A stretch of 20,699 bases of DNA from Nevskia sp043781855 (lineage in GTDB: Bacteria; Pseudomonadota; Gammaproteobacteria; Nevskiales; Nevskiaceae), in NCBI GenBank assembly GCA_043781855.1, contig JAYWBB010000034.1, positions 1-20,699 of the forward strand, given 5' to 3'. The notes below the pieces were generated by a model. That model was not told where the DNA came from and did not search any database. It saw nothing but the letters and a program-made list of their open reading frames with translations. Both the position numbers and the translations under genes were made by a program. The number at the start of each line of letters is the position of its first letter. Within the stretch, counting starts at the first letter, position 1. Positions 1-6,807 of this stretch are shown here, piece by piece.

Positions 1-630
1 ATGCAGCGCGGCGGGATCGAAACCGATGCCGGCTTCGACCATCGCGGCGTCCACGGTATCGCCCGTGAACATCTCGCACACATAGGGCCACAGCGTGTCG
101 AGGGCGCTTTGCATGAACGCGCGGCTGCGCTCAGTGCCGTCACCGAGGCGCACGACAAGATCACTGCTGCGGCGCAGGTGATAGCTGACTTCCTTCAGCG
201 CCTTCGCGGCAATCTCGGCAATGCGTGGATCGGATGAAGTCTGCAAGCGTCGCAGCGCCAGAGCGTGCCAGGCGTCGAACAGGAACTGGCGCGTCAGCGT
301 GTCGGCATAGGAGCCGTTCGCCTGCTCGACCAGCAGCAGGTTGCGAAATTGCGAGGCATCGCGCAGGAACGCCAGCGCGTCCTCGTCCTTGCCTGCGCCT
401 TCCACTTCGGCGGCGTAGCTCAACCAGAGCCGCGCCTGCCCGAGCAGATCGAGCGCGACATTGGTCAGCGCCATGTCCTCTTCGAGCGCCGGGCCCTTGC
501 CGCACCATTCACTCAGGCGCTGGCTCAGGATCAGGACGGTATCGCCCAAACGAGTCAGGTATTCGAATTTGACCGAAGACATGGCAGGGCTCACCGACAA
601 GCTCCCGGGCAAGCTCCCCGACAAGCTCAT
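1..630 (-). CDS. paaC: Phenylacetyl-CoA epoxidase subunit PaaC (partial, C-terminus beyond window)
   Basis: PaaC is the structural, non-catalytic partner of PaaA in the PaaABCE monooxygenase that converts phenylacetyl-CoA to its 1,2-epoxide in the cytoplasm. The visible part matches the family from its conserved start (YLTRLGDTVLILSQRLSEWCG) through LDLLGQARLWLSYAAEVEG, LLLVEQANGSYADT and KEVSYHLRRS; the window edge removes the C-terminus. Two starts are possible. ATG at 630-628 overlaps the paaB stop as ATGA and has a GAAGGG Shine-Dalgarno, which favours translational coupling. ATG at 582-580 gives the usual family N-terminus and has GGTGAG upstream. The 16 residues between them are encoded largely by a 12-bp tandem repeat and look non-conserved. 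I list the upstream start. Family identity is certain; the start is not. Confidence 0.93.
   Translation of the reverse strand, partial: MSLSGSLPGSLSVSPAMSSVKFEYLTRLGDTVLILSQRLSEWCGKGPALEEDMALTNVALDLLGQARLWLSYAAEVEGAGKDEDALAFLRDASQFRNLLLVEQANGSYADTLTRQFLFDAWHALALRRLQTSSDPRIAEIAAKALKEVSYHLRRSSDLVVRLGDGTERSRAFMQSALDTLWPYVCEMFTGDTVDAAMVEAGIGFDPAALH
592..627 (-). repeat. Three tandem 12-bp units at the paaB/paaC junction
   Basis: Read on the minus strand the units are AGCTTGTCGGGG (627-616), AGCTTGCCCGGG (615-604) and AGCTTGTCGGTG (603-592). They are exactly in register and in frame with paaC, encoding SLSG-SLPG-SLSV right after the upstream ATG candidate. The array lies between the two possible paaC starts. 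It may be a slippage product that lengthened the PaaC N-terminus, or a spacer that preserves coupling to paaB. Confidence 0.85.
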
Positions 631-911
631 AAGCCCTTCACTTCTTCCGGCATCGGGAAGAAGGTGGGATGGCGATAGACCTTGCTGCTGGCCGGATCGA
701 ACAGCGGCCCTTTGTCGTCCGGACTGCTGGCGGCGATGTCGCCGGACCTGACGGCCCAGATGCTCACGCCTTCGTTGCGGCGGGTGTAGACATCGCGCGC
801 ATTGTTGATTGCCATGCCGGCATCAGGCGCATGCAGGCTGCCGACATGCCGATGTGCAAGCCCGTGCTGGCTGCGGATGAAGATTTCCCAGAGGGGCCAT
901 TCATTTTTCAT
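627..911 (-). CDS. paaB: Phenylacetyl-CoA epoxidase subunit PaaB
   Basis: PaaB is a small subunit of the PaaABCE phenylacetyl-CoA epoxidase and is needed for an active complex. The 94-aa product has the family hallmarks: WPLWEIFIRSQHGLAHRHVGSLHAPDAGMAINNARDVYTRRNEG near the N-terminus, then SIWAVRSGDI, and a C-terminal KVYRHPTFFPMPEEVKGL. Length agrees with the roughly 95-aa family. The start is ATG at 911-909, directly before KNEWPLWE; the Shine-Dalgarno is weak. It lies 52 nt downstream of paaA in the same operon, and its TGA overlaps the upstream ATG candidate of paaC. Nothing is missing or truncated. Confidence 0.95.
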   Translation of the reverse strand: MKNEWPLWEIFIRSQHGLAHRHVGSLHAPDAGMAINNARDVYTRRNEGVSIWAVRSGDIAASSPDDKGPLFDPASSKVYRHPTFFPMPEEVKGL

Positions 912-963
912 TACTTTTAACCAGGGCTTTTCAGCCTCGTCCTCATGATTTCCGGGACTACTG

Positions 964-1953
964 TCAGGCGGCTGCCGACATCGCGCGCGGAGCCTGCTTC
1001 CCGGCATGCGCAACGAGCGCTTCACGGAACCACTCGCCGTCTTCCCAGGCCTGGCGGCGCGTCTCGATACGTTCGCGGTTGCAAGGGCCGTTGCCCTTGA
1101 GCACGTTGTAGAACTCGTCCCAATCGATGGCACCGAAGTCGTAGTGACCGCTCGCTTCGTTCCACTTCAGTTCCGGATCGGGAACCTTCAGGCCGAGGTA
1201 CTCCGCCTGCGGCACGGTCTGATCGACCATCTTCTGGCGCAATTCATCGTTGCTCAGCAGCTTGATCTTCCACTGCTTGCTTTGCGCGCTGTGCGTGGAG
1301 TCAGCGTCCGGCGGACCGAACATCATCAAGCTTGGCCACCACCAGCGGTTCAGCGCGTCCTGCGCCATGGCCTTCTGCTCCGGAGTGCCACGGCTGAGCG
1401 CGATCATGATGTCGTAGCCTTGGCGCATGTGGAACGCCTCTTCCTTGCAGACGCGAATCATCGCGCGCGAGTACGGCCCGTAAGAACATCGGCACAGCGG
1501 GATCTGATTCATGATCGCCGAGCCATCCACGAGCCAGCCGATGGCGCCGATATCGGCCCAGGTCAGCGTCGGGTAGTTGAAGATTGACGAATACCTGGCC
1601 TTGCCCGAATGCAGATCTTCAACCAGCTGATCGCGCGAGACGCCAAGCGTCTCGGCGGCGCTGTACAGATAAAGACCATGCCCGGCTTCGTCCTGCACCT
1701 TCGCCAGCAGGATCGCCTTGCGCTTCAAGGTCGGCGCCCGCGTGATCCAGTTGCCTTCGGGAAGCTGGCCAACGATCTCCGAATGCGCGTGCTGGCTGAT
1801 CTGGCGGATCAGCGTCTTGCGATAGCGCTCGGGCATCCAGTCCTGCGGCTCGATGCGGATGCCGGCCGCCACACGCTCTTCGAAGCGCTGTTCCTCGGGG
1901 CTGAGCTGCGACGGTGCGGCCTTGGCACCGGTATCAACCATCTGCGCGTACAT
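964..1953 (-). CDS. paaA: Phenylacetyl-CoA epoxidase catalytic subunit PaaA
   Basis: PaaA is the catalytic ferritin-like di-iron subunit of the PaaABCE complex, which uses O2 and reductant from PaaE to epoxidise the aromatic ring of phenylacetyl-CoA. The 329-aa product matches the family over its full length. Candidate iron ligands are E59 (HSEIVG), E89 and H92 (QDEAGHG), and E171/E172 and H175 (KEEAFHMRQ). Other hallmarks are EPQDWMPERYRKTLIRQISQHAHSE-type N-terminal sequence, RWWWPSLMMFGPPD and the C-terminal NRERIETRRQAWEDGEWFREAL. The ATG at 1953-1951 is preceded by GGAG with good spacing (CTGGAGCAGCCC). It is the first gene of the minus-strand operon, with a strong promoter overlapping a PaaX-like operator. 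Confidence 0.97.
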   Translation of the reverse strand: MYAQMVDTGAKAAPSQLSPEEQRFEERVAAGIRIEPQDWMPERYRKTLIRQISQHAHSEIVGQLPEGNWITRAPTLKRKAILLAKVQDEAGHGLYLYSAAETLGVSRDQLVEDLHSGKARYSSIFNYPTLTWADIGAIGWLVDGSAIMNQIPLCRCSYGPYSRAMIRVCKEEAFHMRQGYDIMIALSRGTPEQKAMAQDALNRWWWPSLMMFGPPDADSTHSAQSKQWKIKLLSNDELRQKMVDQTVPQAEYLGLKVPDPELKWNEASGHYDFGAIDWDEFYNVLKGNGPCNRERIETRRQAWEDGEWFREALVAHAGKQAPRAMSAAA

Positions 1954-1980
1954 GGGCTGCTCCAGGATCAGGACCGTTGC

Positions 1981-2009
1981 ATTATTTGATACGGCAATAT
2001 ATAAGTCAA
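1981..2009 (-). promoter_or_regulatory. Likely sigma-70 promoter of paaABC
   Basis: On the minus strand TTGACT (2009-2004) is followed by exactly 17 nt and then AATAAT (1986-1981); each box matches the consensus at 5 of 6 positions. Transcription would start near 1974, giving a leader of about 20 nt with the paaA Shine-Dalgarno. The region is AT-rich compared with the surrounding coding DNA. One half of the inverted repeat TGATAC/GTATCA lies in the spacer next to the -10 box, so a bound repressor would block polymerase. Confidence 0.65.
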
Positions 2010-2025
2010 CACTATTTATGTATCA
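1987..2025. promoter_or_regulatory. Putative PaaX operator (TGATAC-N27-GTATCA)
   Basis: A perfect 6-bp inverted repeat, TGATAC at 1987-1992 and GTATCA at 2020-2025, is separated by 27 nt in the paaA-paaX intergenic region. From memory, E. coli PaaX sites are described as TGATTC and GAATCA half-sites with about the same spacing; this site differs by one base per half. The left half lies inside the paaA promoter spacer and the right half lies upstream of its -35 box, so repression of paaA, and possibly paaX autoregulation, is expected. The role is inferred. Confidence 0.65.
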
Positions 2026-2100
2026 TTTTTGCTTGCCGCAACAAACCCCGATTTCGCTTGATAAAGTTTCCTGTCATCAACACTTGACCGATCGCCACGC

Positions 2101-3036
2101 ATGCCAAGAAAGTCCGCGAGCGTCACCGAATGGATCAATCGATACCTCACGGAAGAAGAGCCAAAGTCGAAATCCCTGATTGTCTCGGTCTTCGGAGATT
2201 CGATCGCCCCGCGCGCGCGCGGCATCTGGCTAGGCGACCTGATCGGACTGCTCCAACCGTTCGGTGTCAGCGAACGTCTGGTCAGAACCAGTGCGTTCCG
2301 GCTCATCGAGGAAGAGTGGCTCGCAGCGCGCCGGGACGGACGCCGCAGCTACTACTCGCTGACGCCATCCGGTGTCCGCAGACTCGAACTGGCCTGCGAG
2401 CGCGTCTACACGCCGCTCCAGGAAGACTGGGACGGTGCGTGGACGATGGTGATGATTCCGCGTGCCGGCGATTCGCCTTCGGATCGAACCGGACTACGCC
2501 GGGAGCTTGAATGGGAAGGCTTTGCTTCACCGATGCCGGGCCTGATGGTCCATCCTTCGGCGAACCGCGAGGCGCTGCAGCAGGTGCTGGTCAATCTCGG
2601 AATGACTGACCGCGTCGCCGTCCTGCGCGCGCACGCGGCAGACAATTTCTCGACGGCGCCGATCAACCTGCTGATCACCCAATGCTGGAATCTTGGCGAT
2701 ATCAGCGATCGCTACGAAAAATTCGTCGCACGATTCAAGCCGCTGCGAGACGGGCCGGAGCTGCCCGGGATCACACCGCAGCAGGCGTTCATGATCCAGA
2801 CCTTGCTGATCCACTCGTTCCGACGCGCAACGCTGCACGATCCCCGCCTGCCGACGTCGATGCTGGCTCCAGAATGGCCCGGCATGCATGCCTACGCTCT
2901 GTGCCGGCAGATTTATCAGCTTACGTATCGAAAGGCGGACACCCACTTGCAATCGGCATGCGAGACGGGAGCACTCCCCGAATCGGCGAACAGGCCAGGC
3001 ATGCAAATCCAGCAGCGATTTGGAGGATTGCAGTAG
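2101..3036 (+). CDS. paaX: PaaX-type transcriptional repressor of phenylacetate catabolism
   Basis: PaaX is a GntR-like winged-helix repressor that represses the paa genes and is released by phenylacetyl-CoA. The 311-aa product is close to the E. coli protein in length. It has the family layout: an N-terminal winged helix (SLIVSVFGDSIAPRARGIWLGDLIGLLQPFGVSERLVRTSAFRL then GRRSYYSLTPSGVRR, about residues 25-95), a central domain (WTMVMIP to FASPMPGLMVHP) and the C-terminal PaaX domain ending in LLIHSFRRATLHDPRLPTSMLAPEWPGMHAYALCRQIY. The ATG at 2101 has no convincing Shine-Dalgarno; 147 nt separate it from the divergent paaA. The extra tail after residue 285 looks poorly conserved. Assignment is secure from sequence and context. 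Confidence 0.95.
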   Translation: MPRKSASVTEWINRYLTEEEPKSKSLIVSVFGDSIAPRARGIWLGDLIGLLQPFGVSERLVRTSAFRLIEEEWLAARRDGRRSYYSLTPSGVRRLELACERVYTPLQEDWDGAWTMVMIPRAGDSPSDRTGLRRELEWEGFASPMPGLMVHPSANREALQQVLVNLGMTDRVAVLRAHAADNFSTAPINLLITQCWNLGDISDRYEKFVARFKPLRDGPELPGITPQQAFMIQTLLIHSFRRATLHDPRLPTSMLAPEWPGMHAYALCRQIYQLTYRKADTHLQSACETGALPESANRPGMQIQQRFGGLQ

Positions 3037-3237
3037 TCAGCCTGACTGTGTTTGAAAGGCCGGTCTCTCTTGTTCAAACCCTTACACCTGACACAGCTGA
3101 GCTACTCCTTCATGCTGAACTCTGGGCATCCGTCTGGATGGCTCGCCGGACAGGAGATCAATTCGGTGTGCTCATCGTCACTCAGGAGCTTTTCCGCTCG
3201 ACGAGTAAAGATTCGCGGACAAAGCGCAAGCAACAAA
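3037..3237. other. Intergenic stretch between paaX and tRNA-Arg, no gene seen
   Basis: About 200 nt with no convincing reading frame in either direction. A tight inverted repeat AGTCAG-C-CTGACT overlaps the paaX stop (3035-3047), but it has only one central base and no T-run, so it is not a good terminator. The stretch is less GC-rich than its neighbours and lies at the 3' side of the tRNA gene, where integrating elements commonly insert. I see no integrase or duplicated tRNA end. Confidence 0.5.
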
Positions 3238-3313
3238 TGGTGCCCCGGGCAGGAGTTGAACCTGCGACCTAACGCTTAGGAGGCGTTCGCTCTATCCACT
3301 GAGCTACCGAGGC
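3238..3313 (-). tRNA. tRNA-Arg (anticodon CCU, reads AGG)
   Basis: The minus strand folds into a complete cloverleaf. The 7-bp acceptor is GCCTCGG with CCGGGGC (one T-G pair), the D arm is GCTC/GAGC, the anticodon stem is AACGC/GCGTT around the loop CTCCTAA (anticodon CCT), and the T arm is GCAGG/CCTGC around TTCAACT. The 3' CCA is encoded, giving 76 nt. AGG is a rare arginine codon in GC-rich proteobacteria, so this is normally a single-copy tRNA. A possible -10 box (TAAAAT on the minus strand, 3327-3322) lies just upstream, without a clear -35. Confidence 0.97.
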
Positions 3314-3410
3314 TTTGCGTCATTTTAGCCGAGTCGTCTCGAGTGCCGGAGCTTTTTGAACGCGACCGCTTCGTTTCGAGGATCAGCTTGGCCCGTTCGC
3401 GACGAATTCC

Positions 3411-4151
3411 TTACTTCAGCACCTGCCCCAGAAACGTCCGCAGCCGTTCGTGGCTCGGCGTGTCGAAGAACGCGGCGGGTTCGTCCTCGCAGACGATTTC
3501 GCCTTGGTCCATGAAGATCACGCGATTGGCGACGGCGCGCGCGAAGCCCATCTCATGCGTGACCACGCACATGGTCATGCCTTCGGCGGCAAGCTGCTTC
3601 ATGACTTCGAGCACCTCACCGACCATTTCCGGATCGAGCGCGCTGGTGGGTTCGTCGAACAGCATCACGGCGGGCTGCATCGCGAGTGCGCGCGCGATGG
3701 CGACACGCTGCATCTGGCCCCCGGAGAGCTGCGCCGGGTAAACATCGGCCTTGTCGGCCAGACCGACTTTCGCCAGCAGCTGGCGTGCGCGCTCAGCCGC
3801 ATCGGCCTCGCCGACGCCGAGCACTTTCATCGGCGCCAGCGTGAGATTTTCCAGCGCGGTCAGATGCGGAAACAGATTGAATTGCTGGAACACCATGCCG
3901 ACGCGCTGACGCAGGCCGCGCAGATCGGCGCTGCTCTGATGAAGCACATGGCCGTCGACGGTGATCTCGCCCGCCGTGATCGCTTCGAGTCCATTGAACG
4001 TGCGCAGCAGCGTCGATTTGCCCGAACCACTCGGCCCGACGATCACCACGACCTCGCCGGCCCGCACCGACAAGGACGCGCGCTTCAGCCCCATGGTGCC
4101 ATTTGGATAACGCTTCTCGATGTCGCGCGCCTGGATCAGGATTTCGCTCAC
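3411..4151 (-). CDS. Polar amino-acid ABC transporter ATP-binding protein (GlnQ/HisP family)
   Basis: This is the cytoplasmic ATPase that powers amino-acid import with the adjacent permease. With the GTG start at 4151-4149 it is 246 aa. It carries Walker A GPSGSGKST (39-47), Q-loop VFQQFNLFPHLT (Q90), signature LSGGQMQR (142-149), Walker B VMLFDEPTSALD (D166, E167) and switch H199 (VVTHEMGFA). All are intact and typical of the GlnQ/HisP branch. A TTG at 4166 would overlap the permease stop (TTGA), but the GTG has a GAGGG Shine-Dalgarno 8 nt upstream and gives the usual family N-terminus, so I prefer it. It is the last gene of the minus-strand cluster. The substrate cannot be read from the ATPase. 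Confidence 0.93.
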   Translation of the reverse strand: MSEILIQARDIEKRYPNGTMGLKRASLSVRAGEVVVIVGPSGSGKSTLLRTFNGLEAITAGEITVDGHVLHQSSADLRGLRQRVGMVFQQFNLFPHLTALENLTLAPMKVLGVGEADAAERARQLLAKVGLADKADVYPAQLSGGQMQRVAIARALAMQPAVMLFDEPTSALDPEMVGEVLEVMKQLAAEGMTMCVVTHEMGFARAVANRVIFMDQGEIVCEDEPAAFFDTPSHERLRTFLGQVLK

Positions 4152-4162
4152 GTCCGTTTCCC

Positions 4163-5122
4163 TCAATCACGCGCCGCAAAACGCCGTTCGAGCTTGCGCA
4201 CGGCGAGCGACAGCGCGCCGGTCAGCACCAGGTACATCGCCGCGACGGTGAACCAGACCTCGAACGGCATGAAGGTGGAACTCACGACTTCGCGGCCGGC
4301 CTTGGTCAGATCGGTCAGCGCCATGACCGAGACCAGCGAGGAATCCTTGATGAGATTGATGAACTGCCCGGCCAGCGGCGGTAGCGAGCGGCGCATGGCC
4401 TGCGGCAGGACGACGTGCCGCATGATCTGGCCGCCCGACAGGCCGAGACTCTGCGCGGCCTCGGTCTGCCCTTTCGGCACGGCCTGGATTCCGGCCCGGA
4501 CAATCTCGGCAACGTACGCCCCGGTGAACACCGACAGCGCGATCACGCCAGCCCAGAACGCCGGCAGCTTGAGCACGGTGCCGATGAAGAAATACATGAT
4601 GAAGATCTGCACCAGCAGCGGCGTGCCGCGGATCACTTCGACGTACAGTGCGGCGAGATCGCGCGCGGCAGGATTGCTCGAGACGCGGCCGAGGCCGGCG
4701 AACAGACCGAGCATCAGCGCGAAGATCAGCGACAGCGCCGAGATTTCCAGCGTCAGGAATAGTCCGCGCACCAGCGTGCCGGCGCTGAGATAGCCCGGCT
4801 TCTTGCCGAGCACATCGCCCTGGAAAACCAGATCGCCATTGCCGACGGCGACGCTCGCCAGACCGTCAAACTGTGCCGTCTCCGCACCGCGCAGCGCGGT
4901 CATGCGCAGGGATCGGCCGTCGTCGGCCAGCGCCACGAAGCCGTCGAACGTCGCCTGCACTTCCTCGCCCTCATGGCTGAGCAGGTACTGCGGAATGCGG
5001 TCCCAGTGCCAGGTGTAATCGACGCGCTTGCTCGCGCCGTACATGCCGACGCCAAGCACGGCCAGGATCGCGAAAGCCAGCGCGTGCCAAAGCCAACGGG
5101 TACGGGACGTCCGCGTATTCAA
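4163..5122 (-). CDS. Polar amino-acid ABC transporter permease with an N-terminal extension
   Basis: Inner-membrane permease of the HisM/GlnP family, 319 aa from a TTG start. Residues 12-28 form a first membrane segment. Residues 31-110 are a hydrophilic region (YTWHWDRIPQYLLSHEGEE onward) probably exported to the periplasm. The permease domain proper begins near 113 (LSAGTLVRGLFLTLEIS), with RGTPLLVQIFIMYF and the EAA-type loop EAAQSLGLSGGQIMRHVVLP (221-240) that docks on the ATPase. Ordinary members are about 220 aa; the surplus is the N-terminal part. The TTG at 5122-5120 overlaps the TGA of the upstream APC permease (TTGA), with GGAG/AGG upstream, so translation is probably coupled. Family call is firm; substrate unknown. 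Confidence 0.9.
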   Translation of the reverse strand: MNTRTSRTRWLWHALAFAILAVLGVGMYGASKRVDYTWHWDRIPQYLLSHEGEEVQATFDGFVALADDGRSLRMTALRGAETAQFDGLASVAVGNGDLVFQGDVLGKKPGYLSAGTLVRGLFLTLEISALSLIFALMLGLFAGLGRVSSNPAARDLAALYVEVIRGTPLLVQIFIMYFFIGTVLKLPAFWAGVIALSVFTGAYVAEIVRAGIQAVPKGQTEAAQSLGLSGGQIMRHVVLPQAMRRSLPPLAGQFINLIKDSSLVSVMALTDLTKAGREVVSSTFMPFEVWFTVAAMYLVLTGALSLAVRKLERRFAARD

Positions 5123-6669
5123 GCCGCCGCCTGCTCCAGGCCCAGGGTGCTGCGCTTGCGGCTGTAGGCGAAATACAGGACGAGACCAATCGCGAGCCAG
5201 AGGAAGAAGCGAATCCAGCTGGTGATCGTCAGCCCCGCCATCAGCAGCAGGCACGCGAGGATGGTGATGACGGGTGCCACTGGCCCGCCCGGCGCGCGGA
5301 AGCCGCGCGGCCGCTCGGGTTGCTGGTAACGCAGCACCAGCACGCTGATCGCGACCAGCATGAACGCGAACAAAGTGCCGATGTTCGCGAGATCGGCCAG
5401 CGTCCCGATATCGAACAGGCCGGCTGGAATGCCGACGACGAGACCCGCGACCCAGGTCGAGAACGCCGGCGTGCGGAAGCGCGGATGCACGCTGCCGAAG
5501 ACGCGCGGCAGCAACCCGTCGCGCGACATCGAAAACCAGACGCGCGCCTGGCCGAGCTGGAACACCAGCAGCGAGGAGATCATGCCGATCAAGGCACCGA
5601 TCAACACGACGAGCTGCACCTTTTCGAGCTGTAACTTCTTCAGTGTGTGGACGACGGGTGCGGCGTCGCCAACCAGCGTCTGCCAGGGCACGAGGCCGGT
5701 CAGCACCAAGGCCACCGCGATGTACAGCACCGCGCAGACAGCAAGCGTCGCGATGATGCTGATCGGCAGATCGCGCTGCGGGTTCTTGCACTCCTCGGCG
5801 GCGGTCGAAACGGCATCGAAGCCGATATAGGTGAAGAAGATGATCGAGCCGCCGGTGAGAATACCGGGCCAGCCATTCGGTGCGAACGGATGCCAGTTCG
5901 CCGGATGCACATAGCTCGCGGCAAAGCCGACGAAGACCAGGATCGCGGCAATCTTCAGCAGCACCATGACGTTGTTCGTGCGCGCGGATTCACGGATGCC
6001 GCGCACGAGCAGCATCGTCAATCCCATCACGACGAGAAACGCCGGCAGATTGAAGCCGAGGTGCCAGCCCGTACCGTAAAGCTCCTTGCCCTGGAAATTG
6101 CTGAGGCCGAACGGCAGGTAGGCCGGCGAAATCCATTGCAACGGTGGCTCGATCCCGAACCAGTCGAGCAGGCTCACGACATGCGCCGAGAAGCCGACGC
6201 TGACCGCCATGTTGCTGACCGCATATTCGAGAATCAAATCCCAGCCGATGATCCAGGCGATCAACTCGCCCATCGTTGCGTAGGTGTAGGTGTAGGCGCT
6301 GCCGGCCACCGGAATCATCGATGCCAGTTCGGCGTAGCAAAGCGCGGCGAAGCCGCAGACCACCGCCACGAGCAGGAACGACAGCGCGATCGCCGGCCCC
6401 GCGCCGGGACGACCGAAGCTCGCCGAGTGATGAATCAGATATTCCAGCAGCGGCGCATTGAGGATCGACGAGGCCTCGACCTGCTGGCCGGAGATTGCCG
6501 TGCCGACGACGGTGAAGATGCCCGAGCCGATCACCGCGCCGATGCCGAGCGCCGTCAGGCTCGCCCAGCCGAGCGTGCGCTTGAGCTTGCGGTCGGGATG
6601 CTCGCAGTCGGCGATCAGCCGGTCGATGTTCTTGACGCGGAACAGTCCGCGGAAATTCTGGTTCGGCAC
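5119..6669 (-). CDS. APC-superfamily amino-acid permease (CAT/YfnA-like)
   Basis: A secondary amino-acid carrier with about 12 predicted membrane helices, 516 aa from GTG at 6669-6667. The first helix holds the APC motif GIGAVIGSGIF (42-52). CYAELASMIPVAGSAYTYTYATMGELIAWIIGWDLILEY and FFTYIGFDAVSTAAEECKNPQRDLP are hallmarks of the cationic amino-acid transporter branch, and the C-terminus is helical. The GTG is preceded by AGGGA with 6-nt spacing; longer upstream frames run through repeat and IS-remnant DNA and are rejected. It overlaps the ABC permease by 4 nt. Finding a one-component carrier coupled to an ABC system is unusual. Substrate is not determinable; uptake of a neutral or basic amino acid is likely. 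Confidence 0.9.
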   Translation of the reverse strand: MPNQNFRGLFRVKNIDRLIADCEHPDRKLKRTLGWASLTALGIGAVIGSGIFTVVGTAISGQQVEASSILNAPLLEYLIHHSASFGRPGAGPAIALSFLLVAVVCGFAALCYAELASMIPVAGSAYTYTYATMGELIAWIIGWDLILEYAVSNMAVSVGFSAHVVSLLDWFGIEPPLQWISPAYLPFGLSNFQGKELYGTGWHLGFNLPAFLVVMGLTMLLVRGIRESARTNNVMVLLKIAAILVFVGFAASYVHPANWHPFAPNGWPGILTGGSIIFFTYIGFDAVSTAAEECKNPQRDLPISIIATLAVCAVLYIAVALVLTGLVPWQTLVGDAAPVVHTLKKLQLEKVQLVVLIGALIGMISSLLVFQLGQARVWFSMSRDGLLPRVFGSVHPRFRTPAFSTWVAGLVVGIPAGLFDIGTLADLANIGTLFAFMLVAISVLVLRYQQPERPRGFRAPGGPVAPVITILACLLLMAGLTITSWIRFFLWLAIGLVLYFAYSRKRSTLGLEQAAA

Positions 6670-6774
6670 TCGTTGTCCCTGGCCGCACGACCTGTTGGCA
6701 GCGCGGCTCGATTGTCTTGGTTTGATGTGTCGGCCTTCGACTTTAACGCAAGCGGCAGCGCGAAGGCTTTCCGC

Positions 6775-6799
6775 ACGCAGAGAACGCAAAGACGCGGAG
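6775..6799. repeat. Short 8-bp tandem motif (ACGCRRAG, three units)
   Basis: ACGCAGAG (6775-6782), ACGCAAAG (6784-6791) and ACGCGGAG (6792-6799) form an imperfect run with one extra A. Similar runs of this motif occur between genes in many proteobacterial genomes. It sits directly at the left edge of the transposase fragment and upstream of the APC permease, so it may mark a recombination boundary. Its function is unknown. Confidence 0.5.
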
Positions 6800-6807
6800 A
6801 AAAGCAA

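Noticed and set aside
1..3036. The paa block as a novel system
   Set aside because: Gene content and order are the ordinary phenylacetate pathway; only the junction repeat and operator variant are unusual.
3097..3105. CTGAGCTAC also present inside the tRNA (3299-3307), suggesting a tRNA fragment or attachment repeat
   Set aside because: Only 9 bases match, in the 5' half of the tRNA rather than the 3' end used for integration, and neighbouring matches are in the wrong order.
3235..3279. Reading frames ending in VPRAGVEPAT or WCPGQELNLRP across the tRNA
   Set aside because: These are well-known false proteins produced by translating tRNA genes on the wrong strand; the cloverleaf explains the sequence.
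3450..4793. 447-aa plus-strand frame opposite the ABC ATPase and permease
   Set aside because: Both genes beneath it have full conserved motifs on the minus strand; the frame has low-complexity Arg/His composition.
5647..6807. Long plus-strand open frame opposite the APC permease
   Set aside because: It is rich in Arg, Asp and His with no recognisable domain, and is the antisense shadow of a clear membrane protein. Only its end from 6808 matches a transposase.
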